From Nothophaeocryptopus gaeumannii (Eukaryota; Ascomycota; Dothideomycetes; Mycosphaerellales; Mycosphaerellaceae), in assembly GCA_031771865.1 (NCBI GenBank), contig JASISA010000023.1, positions 1,178,001-1,242,000 of the forward strand: DNA of 64,000 nucleotides, written 5' to 3'. Positions 1-9,634 of the stretch are shown piece by piece. The notes beneath the pieces were generated by a model. The model made no database searches. It was not told the origin of the DNA and was given only the letters and a program-made list of their open reading frames with translations. The position numbers and the translations under genes were made by a program. The number at the start of each line of letters is the position of its first letter. The stretch's first letter is position 1.

Positions 1-1872
1 GAGGTTCGACGATGCGCCAAGAGGAGGCCTCGCTTCCAGCTCCAAATTGCTCTCCGGTGGCTGCTCTTCCTTCTCTCCGAGCGAGCGATACTGCGCCTCG
101 TCATCGGTAGCAGCGTCGTCCGTACCATCATCTGTGAACAACTCCTCAGAAAGGATCATATCGGCCTGCTTACTTGAAACGCATTCCGAAGGGATCTCAG
201 ATTCCAATTCCTCTGGATCCGGCACGTTCTGTGCGGTGTCTTTGAGGATCACTTGCCAGAGTTCCTCAAGCCGGCGATGACTCCACTTTGAGAAAGCATA
301 ACCTCCATGTGTGTGAAACCCTCTCAGCATATGCACGTAGGCACTGACATGGGTCCGGATACCATCTTGTCGCATATCCGCGAGCAGCTCCAAGATTCTC
401 TCTAAGTTACCAGAAGTGTAGGCGTGGTATTGAATTATTATCCCGTACGTGTACACATCCGGCGCGATCGGAGTCAACTTTTGGACTTCCTCCCTCTTGT
501 CGCTGTCCGAGAAAGGCGCACCGAAGAAAGAGCTCTCGTGCTCCGTCTGTGCTGTTCGTAAGTCCTTCGCCGTCTGGTTGAGCAGACTGGTCAACTCCTT
601 CCGGTCTCTCCAGTCCGCCAGGCTTGCTGTCCCGAACTTGTCTTCGTGCAGCTTCTTCATTCGTAGGAAGACATGTTCGGCAGCTGGCGCTTCACCAGCG
701 CGCATTAATGACATGATGACGGCATTCATCACGGTGGTGTCAACGATCTCACCGGCTTCGACGAATTCTCTGAAGGCTTTGCGCACACCATCTCCATCCC
801 GCTTCATGCCAGCGTAGTAGATCAGGGTTCCGCGAAAGTATCGATCAAGCGGCATGTTCCTGGCTGTGATTTCGCTGTAGATGGTATCGGCGAGCGCGAA
901 TCGGCCCGCCTTCACCGCTACATCGAACAGGACGTTTAACGTGACATGATCCGCAGCATGGCCAGCCTGTTCCATGCGCATCCACGTTTCAATCGCCCCT
1001 TTCACTTCCTCGCTAGTTACTCGGCGAACCCAACGTCCAGCGAATGCGACGGCCGTTGTCCAGGTCTCCCTGTTCAGCGGAATGGACTCAGCCGAACAGT
1101 CATCCAAGACCTGGAAATACTTTTGCATGGCTCCATGATTGTACCAATGCTCCACTGTCCCAAAGTGCCTCAGCAACCGATACAAGGTGATATCTTGTAA
1201 GTAGCATGGTCTTGGCGATCGTAGCCCTTGATATCGACGCCAAAGCAGTTCATGATCCACGCGCCCAGCTTTCTTATTGCACAGTCTTTTGAACTTTCTC
1301 AGTTGCTCCGCGTGCTCTTCGTCTTCGGGAGGCACTATCTCACGCGCTCCCGGAGGTGGCAGAGCCTCTTGTGCGGGCGTGAGCACAAGTCGCGGCGCGA
1401 GCGGCATATGACCCTCCTTCAGCTTCCGTTCCTCACGCTTACGAACAGCTCGATTCGCAGGATAGACAGGGTAGAAGTCGACCAGCTTGATGTAATCGTC
1501 TTCCGAGATGTCTGGCTGCTCTTGTGGCAATGCAACGGCAGAGAGATGCGGTGTCCTTGAAGACATAGATCGCGATTGCCGTATTCCATCTCGTCTCGAT
1601 CCATGCCTCGCGCCATCTGTCCTCCTGTGCTGTCTACACGTTCCCGCAGCAACTAAGCCATTGATGAAAACATCCTCAACGCTCGCTGCCTGACTCTTCT
1701 GGCCCAACAACTTCCTCCTCGTGTCATCGCGACTGCATTCTTTGCTCGTATGTTTGTTTCCGACGATCTCTGTACGACATGTGATCCAGTTTCCCATAGA
1801 CCTCAGAGCTGTTGCGGTTGTAGTCTTCGGTGGGCGTCGGTGATGCCTGAGCAGCGGAGCGAGTAGGGACAT
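1..1872 (-). CDS. Pentatricopeptide-repeat (PPR) protein, mitochondrial, 3' end outside window
   Basis: One uninterrupted minus-strand frame of 624 codons runs from an ATG at 1872 to the window edge, so the C-terminus is missing. An in-frame TGA lies just upstream of this ATG, which fixes the start. The N-terminus (MSLLAPLLRHHRRPPK) is basic and free of acidic residues, like a mitochondrial presequence. From about residue 220 it is helical, and around residues 470-540 it shows PPR-like 35-residue units: 'PDVYTYGIIIQYHA', then 'LERILELLADMRQDGI', then 'SAYVHMLRGFHTHGG'. Fungal PPR proteins bind organellar RNA for processing, stability or translation. It is head to head with the gene for mitoribosomal protein mS23. 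The family is fairly sure; the RNA target cannot be told. Confidence 0.82.
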   Translation of the reverse strand, partial: MSLLAPLLRHHRRPPKTTTATALRSMGNWITCRTEIVGNKHTSKECSRDDTRRKLLGQKSQAASVEDVFINGLVAAGTCRQHRRTDGARHGSRRDGIRQSRSMSSRTPHLSAVALPQEQPDISEDDYIKLVDFYPVYPANRAVRKREERKLKEGHMPLAPRLVLTPAQEALPPPGAREIVPPEDEEHAEQLRKFKRLCNKKAGRVDHELLWRRYQGLRSPRPCYLQDITLYRLLRHFGTVEHWYNHGAMQKYFQVLDDCSAESIPLNRETWTTAVAFAGRWVRRVTSEEVKGAIETWMRMEQAGHAADHVTLNVLFDVAVKAGRFALADTIYSEITARNMPLDRYFRGTLIYYAGMKRDGDGVRKAFREFVEAGEIVDTTVMNAVIMSLMRAGEAPAAEHVFLRMKKLHEDKFGTASLADWRDRKELTSLLNQTAKDLRTAQTEHESSFFGAPFSDSDKREEVQKLTPIAPDVYTYGIIIQYHAYTSGNLERILELLADMRQDGIRTHVSAYVHMLRGFHTHGGYAFSKWSHRRLEELWQVILKDTAQNVPDPEELESEIPSECVSSKQADMILSEELFTDDGTDDAATDDEAQYRSLGEKEEQPPESNLELEARPPLGASSNL

Positions 1873-2215
1873 GAAGCGGCCGGCATCGTGAAATTGACTC
1901 CATCAGCCTCCCAATGGCATCGCTCGATCCAAGATCCCGAATTCAATATTTGAAGTTGATGGCGCGTGTGGTGAACTCGGAGTTGCGAAGCTCCTTCTCC
2001 ACGGACGTCTTGGCGCGCGCGGGAGTCTCTTCTCCATTCGGACGTCAAAATCCGCAGGTCAAGAAACTACACCTCCACAAACATCAACATACCAGTTCAT
2101 TGGCTTCGGCATACTGGCAGAGAAGGCCCGATCCAAATCAAACACACTCCAATCCGGATGATGGGAAGATAAACGAGCTGCCGGCGACAACAACAACACG
2201 CATCTCTCGCCCATC
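1873..2215. promoter_or_regulatory. Shared divergent promoter, PPR gene / mS23 gene
   Basis: These 343 bp separate two divergent start codons and must hold both promoters and 5' leaders. A CCAAT-like box occurs near 1910. No TATA box or further gene is obvious. Position is the only firm evidence. Confidence 0.5.
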
Positions 2216-3116
2216 ATGGGCCGCTACGACTTCTCCGCCCAAAATGTCTACAAACAAGCCCAACACCTCCTCGATAACCACCGCCTAACAGCTCCTCCGC
2301 CATGGATTTCAACCATAGGAGCCACACCGCCCTCAACGCGACTGTCACGACCGCCCATGCAAAGACCTCAAAAACCCGGCAAGAAGCCCAGCAGATTATT
2401 CAGTCCCCTGCCTCTCAAATACACCGAAGACCAATTACGATGGGAATACTACAATGATCATCCCTGGGAATTAGCGCGACCGCGAATGGTGATTGAGAAT
2501 GATGGTCGGGATCGCGAGAGGTGGGATTGGAGTTTACCATTGGATTACAGCTTGAGGAGGCCGAAGGTCGGAGAGGTGGATGAATTTGGGAATGATGATA
2601 AGAAATGGGATGCGGTTATGCGGAAACAATCTGCGAGGCCTATAAATGGAGAGTCGTAAGTCCACCAACTCCTCACCCACCATACCAAAACTCAACCGCA
2701 CACTCATCCAATGCGTCTGCTACAGGGTTGTCCTTCGCTGGTCCCACCTCCAACGGCACTCCCCCCTCTCCCCCTCCGCCTCCTACGACCTTGTGCGCAA
2801 AGAACTCTACCGCCACCGACACCATCTCGAAGTGCAATCCCGCGTCGCCAAAGAAGAAGCCCAAGCAGTAGGTGCCTACTTCGGTCTCGGACCGCTCGAA
2901 GTAGGCGATATGTTGGAAGACCAGGCATTTGAGAATTGGAAAGAGTGGGCTGTGAAGGAGATGCAGAATTTGAGGGCTTTGACGGGGAGCGCGTATACGG
3001 GGAATACGGATGAGAATGAGGAGGAGACGACGGAGGAGCTGTCGGTTGTGGAGGGAGGTGTGCCAGGGAGTAAGAGGGGGCAGACAGCACATGGTGGGGC
3101 GGCTGTTAGGCCGTAG
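2216..3116 (+). CDS. RSM25: Mitochondrial small-subunit ribosomal protein mS23 (Rsm25)
   Basis: Two exons, 2216-2655 and 2726-3116, are joined by a 70-nt GT-AG intron (GTAAGT...CTACAG, phase 2), giving 276 residues. The start (MGRYDF) and the block 'HPWELARPRMV' (residues 82-92) are the hallmarks of fungal Rsm25. In exon 2, 'RVAKEEAQAVGAYFG' and 'WKEWAVKEM' also match the family. The protein is a structural component of the mitochondrial 37S ribosomal subunit in the matrix. Length is normal for the family; the C-terminal tail after about residue 245 is Glu-rich and low in complexity. It shares its upstream region with a probable mitochondrial PPR protein, which suggests joint control of mitochondrial gene expression (inference). 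Confidence 0.93.
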
Positions 3117-3450
3117 ATGTGAGGCAAGAGAGAGCTGGGATGTGTGTGTGATACCCCATGAGGTTTTGGGTGATGGCATTCGGTCCTGCATAGAAGAGCA
3201 ATGCATGCCGTGTACAGACTCAGGCCTGACTCCATGAATCGATGCTGCGATCTCCGAGCCGCTGGATGCTTGCCTAATCTGTCAGTCATTCGCTCTGACT
3301 ACCCACGAGAGCACGAGAAGTGATCGGTGCGTACCTTCCCAGCTTTTTGGCGTGCCGTGGCCAGCCCATTTTCCAGTTTCAAAGCAGCCTCACTGGCTTG
3401 GCGATATCAGACCTGCTCGTCCGTGCTGAGCATTAATCCACCAGGCACGA
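3117..3450. other. Convergent intergenic spacer
   Basis: 334 bp lie between two convergent stop codons. I see 3' untranslated sequence only and no separate gene. Confidence 0.5.
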
Positions 3451-4026
3451 TCAACCGAAGACGTCGCCGTCAATCTCGCCCAAGAAATTCGTCGCAGCAA
3501 GCCAATCTTTTCCGCGCTTTCTGCGCTTCGCGACGTAGTCATACACCTCTCCCCATGTGGTCTCGCTGGTCGTCTGAAAGTCTCCCTTCCGTCGCCACCA
3601 TGCATCGCGATTTGATCTAAATAAGTCATCGTCATCGCCATCCTCTAGCCACGGAATCATATGCACCCGAACGCATGTTGCACCTGGTCTGTTGAGTCGA
3701 ATGCGGCGCCACGACTCGTCATGCGATCTTAGCCCAGCAACAATTCCAGTCACTTTGTATAGCTTGAGCCCAAAGTTGCGACGGTACCATTCCAGTTCGT
3801 GTGCTGGCCTTGAGTCGATCTGAGGAGTCGGGTGGGTCATCTTCTCTTGTAGTTTGCTGGAACTGCGGATGGTGGCGTCGAAGGTAGTAGAGACGCGCTG
3901 GAGGGCGAAGAGCTGTGTTTGTGGCTCGTTTGAATGAAGTGTGTCGGCTTGGCGTGGTAGGCTGAGGAGAATGGCCTCGAGGAGTTCGGGGATGGCGAAG
4001 ACTCGCGACGCTGCTGAAGTCGACAT
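3451..4026 (-). CDS. F-box-like protein, intact member of a local tandem family
   Basis: A 191-residue intronless frame. I take ATG 4026 as start because the F-box-like segment follows at once ('RVFAIPELLEAILLSLP', residues 8-24); the frame extends further upstream without family likeness. After it come 'LFALQRVSTTFDATI' and a C-terminal block with 'SWRRIRL' and 'TTWGEVYDYV'. This layout (short F-box-like N-terminus, 'LQRV' helix, 'SWRRI' block) is that of a small F-box-like family I associate with Capnodiales. F-box domains bind Skp1 in SCF ubiquitin ligases, but these short proteins have no recognisable substrate domain, so the function is unknown. Two damaged paralogues follow in the same orientation (4419-5021 and 5345-5919). 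Confidence 0.72.
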   Translation of the reverse strand: MSTSAASRVFAIPELLEAILLSLPRQADTLHSNEPQTQLFALQRVSTTFDATIRSSSKLQEKMTHPTPQIDSRPAHELEWYRRNFGLKLYKVTGIVAGLRSHDESWRRIRLNRPGATCVRVHMIPWLEDGDDDDLFRSNRDAWWRRKGDFQTTSETTWGEVYDYVAKRRKRGKDWLAATNFLGEIDGDVFG

Positions 4027-4418
4027 GGCGGCAGTCGATGTTAGTGCAGATGCTGGTGAAGGTGTGGTTTTGGTGTTGCTCCAAATTCTGCGAGATTGCT
4101 GTTGGTGTTTGATACTTGACGCTGCTGAATAAAGTGTGGACCGGAAAAGAAAGTGGGGCTTGAGCTTCTCGTGCATGTGAATCTTGGCGTTGTTGGAATC
4201 TTCTATCTCTTGGCCAAAACTGAAGTGGTTGCACGTGTCTCCTTCACCCGTCACATAATTTCGGCTGTCATGGATCACTTCCCCTCCAATGTCTACTGGC
4301 CCTGCATCAACCTATCTGCCACCTCATCCCAGATCGTCTCACATCTCGTCTCCAAAATTCGCTGCCAACGTTAGACAATTTGGGTTGCGAGCCTCTCGCA
4401 ATCTGACAACATACCTTT

Positions 4419-5021
4419 TCATGCCCACTGAGGACGAAGTGCCTTCTTCTTCCAGTACTCCTCCAAGTCCCGCCGTCCCTGACACTCCTTATGCTCCTCC
4501 CTTGTCCGTCCAAGCGCCTCCGCCTCCCACTCATAAGCACCACCCAGCGTAGTCTTCATGTCCGTCTTGAAAGTCTCACGGTAGTACGGCCAACGACCGC
4601 CGTTCCACCATACTTGTCAGCGCAAAATGATCCTGTCCCGCCCGCTGTCGCCATTCACCTTGATGCGCCGCCACGATTCAGACTTACCTTTGTCAACTTT
4701 CTCCTCGCTCCACAACCAAGCTGTTCGTACGGTACTTCCGAGAAATAGTCGTGGATCCTCGCATGTGAAGCGGTCGTTGCAGGAATCGGAGACGCGATAG
4801 TTGTTCTGTGGTTGTGGCGGGCGAAACATCAGATCTTTGAGGCGCTTTGAGCCGGTGATGGTGCCGCTGAAGGGACGTGAGACTCGTTTGAGTTCGAAGA
4901 GGTGAAGCACGTTGTTGTAGCGTATGGTAATGTTTGGATTGATGGGCTCGATCAAGCGCAACACGATGTTTTCGAGTAGTTCGAGGATGTCGAAGACCCG
5001 CGTGGCTGCGTTGTGTGCCAT
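4419..5021 (-). pseudogene. F-box-like paralogue interrupted by one in-frame TGA
   Basis: From ATG 5021 (MAHNAATRVFDILELLENIV) the frame is open for 134 residues, ends at a TGA at 4619-4617, and then continues in the same frame for 65 sense codons to a TGA at 4419. The part beyond the stop is still homologous to the intact neighbour: 'WWNGGRWPYYRETFKTDMKTT' matches its 'WWRRKGDFQTTSETT' block, and the total (201 codons with both stops) fits the 191-residue neighbour. No splice pair removes the stop in frame. It is therefore a nonsense-mutated gene, or less likely a readthrough gene (the context TGA-C is leaky). The truncated 134-residue product would keep the F-box-like part. Confidence 0.62.
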
Positions 5022-5344
5022 GATTTCTGGGATGTCAGTGAAGAGCAGTGTATGATGGTGCTATCTAGTACGTACCTCGCTTCTGTTGGACTTCCGAAGT
5101 TGGTGTATGCTTTTGGTCTATCAGGTCTTGCTAAGAGGCGAGAGTTGAAGGCGGATGGGGTGTTGAAGTGTGACTAGCAACGCTCAAATGCAAACAGTGA
5201 AACTTCACCTGAGCCGTTACTCTAGACACGGCCTTACTTCACTCGTCAATGTGAGAGCCTAGCATAGAATTGCACTTTCGTTAAGTTTTGGCTATGCCTT
5301 ATTATGAGCCTTCATATGCCGAAGCGCTACACAAACACATCCTC

Positions 5345-5919
5345 CTAAATCCTTCCCAGAACCTCCCTCGTCTCGCACCATCCGCGTATTGCCTTCTCCC
5401 TCTGGGCCCCCCAGTCCGCCACTTCTCCCCAGGTAGTTTTGCGGCTCGTCTCAAACACCTCGCATTTTTCCCAGGCCAGTCTTGTAGCATTCTGATCCGT
5501 CGATTGCTTCTATTCACCCAAGACTCGTCGTTGAGGCGCAGTGTGGTGAGCCACACTCGGGCTAGTGGACCAGTCTCTGCATTGACCTTGAGGGTACGCC
5601 AAGATTGTTCAGTCGCCACTTGCCTTTCGTTCCGAATGGCGTCTTGGATAGCGCTCAAGAAGGCAGTTCTGAGCTTCTCATCAAGGTTGGATTCGACATG
5701 CTATACGTAGTATGTGCGTCCTGCAAGATGTAGGTTCTCGTGGCGTAGACGAGAGACTAAGGGCTCGATGGCGTAAGCTGCTTGTCGATATGTCAGTCGT
5801 CTGTTTAGACAGATGTGATGTGCTGGCGTGCAAAGTAGCAGATTAAAGAAGGGGTGAAAGCTAGGCAAACGGCACGAATGCGGTCCGAAGCTAGCGCGTG
5901 TGGGCATATGAATGAGCAT
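5345..5919 (-). pseudogene. Decayed third F-box-like family copy (frameshift, internal stop)
   Basis: Pieces of a related protein lie in two minus-strand frames. 'RLRHENLHLAGRTYYV', a TAG at 5702-5700, then 'ESNLDEKLRTAFLSAIQ', 'EQSWRTLKVNAETG' and 'LNDESWVNRSNRR' share one frame. Near 5500 the likeness jumps to another frame: 'WEKCEVFETSRKTTWGEVADW', ending at a TAG at 5345. The last piece matches 'TTSETTWGEVYDYV' of the intact gene at 3451-4026, and 'SWRTLKV' matches 'SWRRIRL'. At least one frameshift and one stop are needed to join them. The upstream part may belong to a sister family. I see no splice solution that restores the frame. Confidence 0.5.
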
Positions 5920-6120
5920 GAGTATTCATGTGCTATATGGGCGCGCATATCTGCGGCAACTGCGTATTTGAGTTAGCGATAATCTTGTGATACTCTGTCA
6001 GCTACACGAGCGTGGAAAGCCGTGAAGGTAACTCACTCCCATAGTCTAGCAATCTCATAGCCGTCCTTCCATATCATACACGATCTGCCCTTAGATGCCA
6101 CGAGTATATCCGACAACACC

Positions 6121-7174
6121 TTAGCCGATACTATCCCACAAATCCTCAATCTTCCTGTTGAACTCCCGAATTTGCGCCTTCTCATCCTTCTTCAACCTCT
6201 CCCTCTCAGCCTTGACCTGCTTTTCGATCTGCTGCAACTCATTCTGAAAGCCCGCCATCTGAGCGTCATGCTCCTTGGCCGCCTTCTTGTTCGCCTCGCC
6301 CTCATCTACAATCTCAGCCTTCAGCTTCTCAATCTCCTTCACAACTGCAGCGTGCTGCTGCTCATACTCGCGACGCTGGTTCTGCTTTCGCTCAAAGCGC
6401 CGAATGTAGTTGTTCCGAATTTCGCCGATGCTGAGATCGCTGACTTTGGTGCTGCTATCGGCCTGTGGGAATTGAAGTCGGACTTTATCTTCGAAGATTG
6501 GCCTCTCCACCTCCTTGAGCTCGGTCTCGATGCGCGCGAAGTCTGCCGGGGTAGGGACGCCGTGTCGCTTGAGTGGACGGCCGTTGATGTCAAGACCTTG
6601 GCAGCGAGCGTCGATGATACGTTTGTTGAGATTCATCTTCTCTTCAAACTGAACTGAGAGATCGTCTGTATAGGCGCGAATAGCGTCTGCGAAGTATCAG
6701 CGAGTTGATGTACTATAATCGGTGTCGTGCTGTCCCACCAGGTACGCCAAAGCCGAAGCCGAAACCATTGGCAGCCTGCTCCTGACGGGTTCGCAAGCCC
6801 GACAGGATATCGCCTTCGTCGCTGTGCTCTTGCCCTTGCACAGACTGTTTGACCTTCGCCTTCTCGTGCTTTTTGGCCTTCTCTTGAGTAGCGAACACGT
6901 CCCTCTGGCGCGCGAAGAAGCCCTTCTCACTTAGTGGAGTCTTCCCGATTCCGGCAAATCGTGGTGAGAGCACATCGCGCGTGCTCTGCTGCTGCTTCTC
7001 GGTCGGCTTCCTGCCATGATTGAACATGCCATTGATGTTGACGGTCTTCTTGGTCTTCTCCTGCGGCACTTTGACCTTGGCAGCGGCCTTCTTTAGTGGC
7101 GTGTTTTCCTTGTCGTCAATGGCAGGCATCATGCTGGCACGTAGCTTCTTGCTTATCGGCTGTATCTGCATCAT
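6121..7174 (-). CDS. Coiled-coil protein with N-terminal KEN box, function unknown
   Basis: Two exons, 7174-6739 and 6686-6121, with a 52-nt intron (GTGGGA...TTCGCAG, phase 1) give 333 residues. The N-terminal third is basic and disordered; it contains 'DDKENTPLKK', a KEN box of the type used as an APC/C-Cdh1 degron, and SP/TP sites ('LSPRF', 'GKTPLSEKG') that cyclin-dependent kinases could use. Residues about 145-333 are highly charged and mostly heptad-like ('EYEQQHAAVVKEIEKLKAEI', 'NELQQIEKQVKAERERLKKD'), so a long coiled coil is likely. I do not recognise the family. KEN box plus coiled coil would suit a cell-cycle or spindle-associated protein, which is inference only. Confidence 0.75.
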
Positions 7175-7376
7175 TTTGCTGTCTGTCAGTCAGTGCTGCG
7201 AGTGCGAGTGTTAGGTGGTAGTAGTCAAGGTGGAAGATGAGGTGACATTCAAGTAGTCTTCCCTCCCGGAAGCTTATCCGATACACAGGACACGCAAAGG
7301 GAAGGAACGACTCAGGTGCAAACAGGTAGTATGTACAATCGAATGAAAAGAAGTGCCTGTCTCTCCTGTTCTCTGC

Positions 7377-8018
7377 TTATGAGCTACCTTCGCTCTCGGC
7401 GGGTATCAAGACATCCTTCTCCTCAAGCAACTTCGCCAAGCTGCCGTCCTGGTGCATGGACATCATGATATCTGTCCCACCAACGAACTCCTTCTCGACG
7501 TAGAGTTGTGGGATTGTTGGCCATTCAGAGTACTCTTTGATCCCTGTATCATCCCCAAATGTCAGCGTGCATTCTGCGCTCCCAGTATACTCTTGCATGC
7601 CTTCTCTTCCACTCTCGCGAAGACAACCTCGGTCGCGTTCCCCCCCTTCTTTTCAATCTGACGTACCTTGTCTCAATTCCTCATCTTCCAGCACATTGAA
7701 CGCCGTAAACTTCTGTGGATTCACGCCTTGCAGCCCCAAAATCTGAATGCTTGCTCTTGAGAACCCACACTGCGGTGTCTCTGGCGTTCCCTTCATGAAC
7801 AACACAACTGGTGCAGACGCGACCGCCTTGTCGATCGCTTGACGCGTTTCTGTCGAGAGGAAGGCTTTCTGGAGCTGTGCGAATCGTGGCGAGAGGAGGG
7901 GGTTGCGGCGAGTGCGAAGTGCTTGGCCAGCGACCTGGACGCAATGCTTGTCAACGAGGTACTATGAAGCGCATTAGATCCGGAGACATACCGCTGAGAA
8001 TGCTGTTCGTGAAAACAT
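7377..8018 (-). CDS. GRX5: Mitochondrial monothiol glutaredoxin Grx5
   Basis: Three exons, 8018-7992, 7934-7667 and 7543-7377, with introns of 57 and 123 nt and canonical sites (GTATGT...TCCAG; GTACGT...ATACAG). The product is 153 residues. It has a basic N-terminus (MFSRTAFSAVAGQALRTRR) typical of mitochondrial import, then the CGFS active site in 'TPETPQCGFS' (Cys65) and the glutathione/Fe-S site region 'WPTIPQLYV' and 'VGGTDIMMSMHQ'. Grx5 transfers [2Fe-2S] clusters from the Isu scaffold to acceptor proteins in the matrix. Length fits the family. The first exon is only 27 nt. It is head to head with the CoA-biosynthesis gene at 8248. Confidence 0.95.
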
Positions 8019-8247
8019 ATTGTTGGTGCTTGAGAGAGGATGTGATTGTCTTGTGAGCAGGCCAGAATCGCAAAGAAACTTGAAGCTCGATGTCGCCTCG
8101 GATGACGACAGGGATCTGCGACGAAACATCAACACTCTGACTAATCTCATATCTGTGCCTCTTGAGAGCGTATTACTTTCTCTTAGCCCCAAAGGACTTT
8201 ACGGCACGCAGACTGAGCTCATAGGAGCACAGGAAGGACATAGCAGC
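8019..8247. promoter_or_regulatory. Shared divergent promoter, GRX5 / PPCDC
   Basis: About 230 bp separate the two start codons and must drive both genes. The PPCDC frame stays open back to 8020, but a start there would abut the GRX5 ATG, so I read this as promoter and 5' leader. No TATA box is evident. Confidence 0.5.
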
Positions 8248-9288
8248 ATGGAGCTCAAGGGCACCGAAACCGACAAAGCCATAGCCCAACTCCTCAAAGG
8301 CCTCCCCTTCGCCTTCCTAATAGCCATCCTAATCATGGTAGCAATAATCCGGCCAGAGCTCATGGAAACGAATCATCCCTTCTGGAAAGGCCAAGGATTC
8401 CCAAATCCTCAAGAACAGGAAAAGAAGAGACCAAAACAGTCCTCTAACTCCGATCTCCCAATCCCTCCACCCCTGGTCGCCTCAGAACACATCAACGACA
8501 GGAAATATCACCTCCTCCTCTGCGCAACCGGCTCCGTAGCCACAATAAAAATCCCCAATATCGTCAACGCGTTATCCAAATACCCCAACCTCTCAATCCG
8601 GATCCTCGTCTCCGAATCAGCATCAAATTTCCTAGCAGGTCAATCTTCCGAACAACCCTCCCTTCTCGCCATTTCCAAGCTACCAAACGTCCACGGCATC
8701 TATAGAGACGAAGACGAATGGCGAAAACCTTGGTCCCGAGGTGCAGCTATCTTGCATATCGAGCTTAGACGGTGGGCGGATTTATGTGTCATTGCCCCCT
8801 TATCCGCGAACGCGATGGCAAGAATATGCATGGGCATGAGTGACGACCTCATCTCCTCCACCGTCCGCGCCTGGGACACCACCGGCTTGATCGACTCCTC
8901 TCGTCCCGATCTCACTTTACCCTATCCCATGTCTGACTCCGAAATCGCGCAAGCCAGCGCAGCTGGAGAGACGAGGACGAGGAAGAAAGGCATCATCGTC
9001 GCGCCGGCTATGAATACCGCTATGTGGAACCATCCCGTCACGAAGAGATATATGGAGGTGTTGGAAGGGGAGTGGAATGTGAGGAATGGAGGGTGGGTGG
9101 AAGTTTTGAGACCGATTGAGAAAAGGATTGCATGTGGGGATACGGGGAGTGGGGGGATGAAGGAGTGGGGAGACATTGTCAAAGTTGTAGAAGAGAGGTT
9201 GCAGCTGGGTGGGCATGGAGGTGAGGAGGGATATGTCAACGTTGCTGAGGCGGAGGAGAAGGACAATGAGAAGGACAGGTTGAGTTGA
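8248..9288 (+). CDS. Phosphopantothenoylcysteine decarboxylase (Hal3/Cab3 type)
   Basis: A flavoprotein that decarboxylates 4'-phosphopantothenoylcysteine to 4'-phosphopantetheine, a step of coenzyme A synthesis. All family landmarks are present: 'LLLCATGSVA' near the start of the domain, 'LHIELRRWADLCVIAPLSAN' with the catalytic His (about residue 170), 'APAMNTAMW' with the conserved Asn (about 256), and 'RIACGDTGSGG' with the catalytic Cys (about 296). So it looks active rather than only a regulatory Hal3. ATG 8248 gives 346 residues and puts a hydrophobic stretch ('LPFAFLIAILIMVAII', residues 19-34) before the domain. Starts at 8335 or 8362 would trim or remove it. The start is the main uncertainty. 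The product is best called PPCDC, with a possible membrane anchor. Confidence 0.9.
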   Translation: MELKGTETDKAIAQLLKGLPFAFLIAILIMVAIIRPELMETNHPFWKGQGFPNPQEQEKKRPKQSSNSDLPIPPPLVASEHINDRKYHLLLCATGSVATIKIPNIVNALSKYPNLSIRILVSESASNFLAGQSSEQPSLLAISKLPNVHGIYRDEDEWRKPWSRGAAILHIELRRWADLCVIAPLSANAMARICMGMSDDLISSTVRAWDTTGLIDSSRPDLTLPYPMSDSEIAQASAAGETRTRKKGIIVAPAMNTAMWNHPVTKRYMEVLEGEWNVRNGGWVEVLRPIEKRIACGDTGSGGMKEWGDIVKVVEERLQLGGHGGEEGYVNVAEAEEKDNEKDRLS

Positions 9289-9634
9289 GAGTAGAGGAGA
9301 TAGAAGGTGGTCGTGAAAAGAAACTCGTTTTCGTCGTTGAGCGAACGTACTAATGCTACACTGGCCTTCTCAAGCAAGCAAGAAAGGAAGAATCTGGGTA
9401 TCTCCGGTACGCGTCGCTTTACTTCGCCAATGGATGAATGAAAGCATCAAGCTGTGCAGCAACGCCACAGCTTCTTCTGGTACTGGAGTCCACCATCGTC
9501 AAGAGTCCAAGAAAATACGAAATCTCGTCACCGCCACCTGTTTGTCTCAATCACCAACACACCCAACTCGTTCGGCCCTTCTCATCGCTGCTGGCCAGCT
9601 TCATCTTTGGAGATCCAAGGATCTCCGGTGATTG
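9289..9634. other. Convergent intergenic spacer
   Basis: 346 bp between two convergent stops. Short frames overlap here but none has coding character. Only 3' untranslated sequence is expected. Confidence 0.5.
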
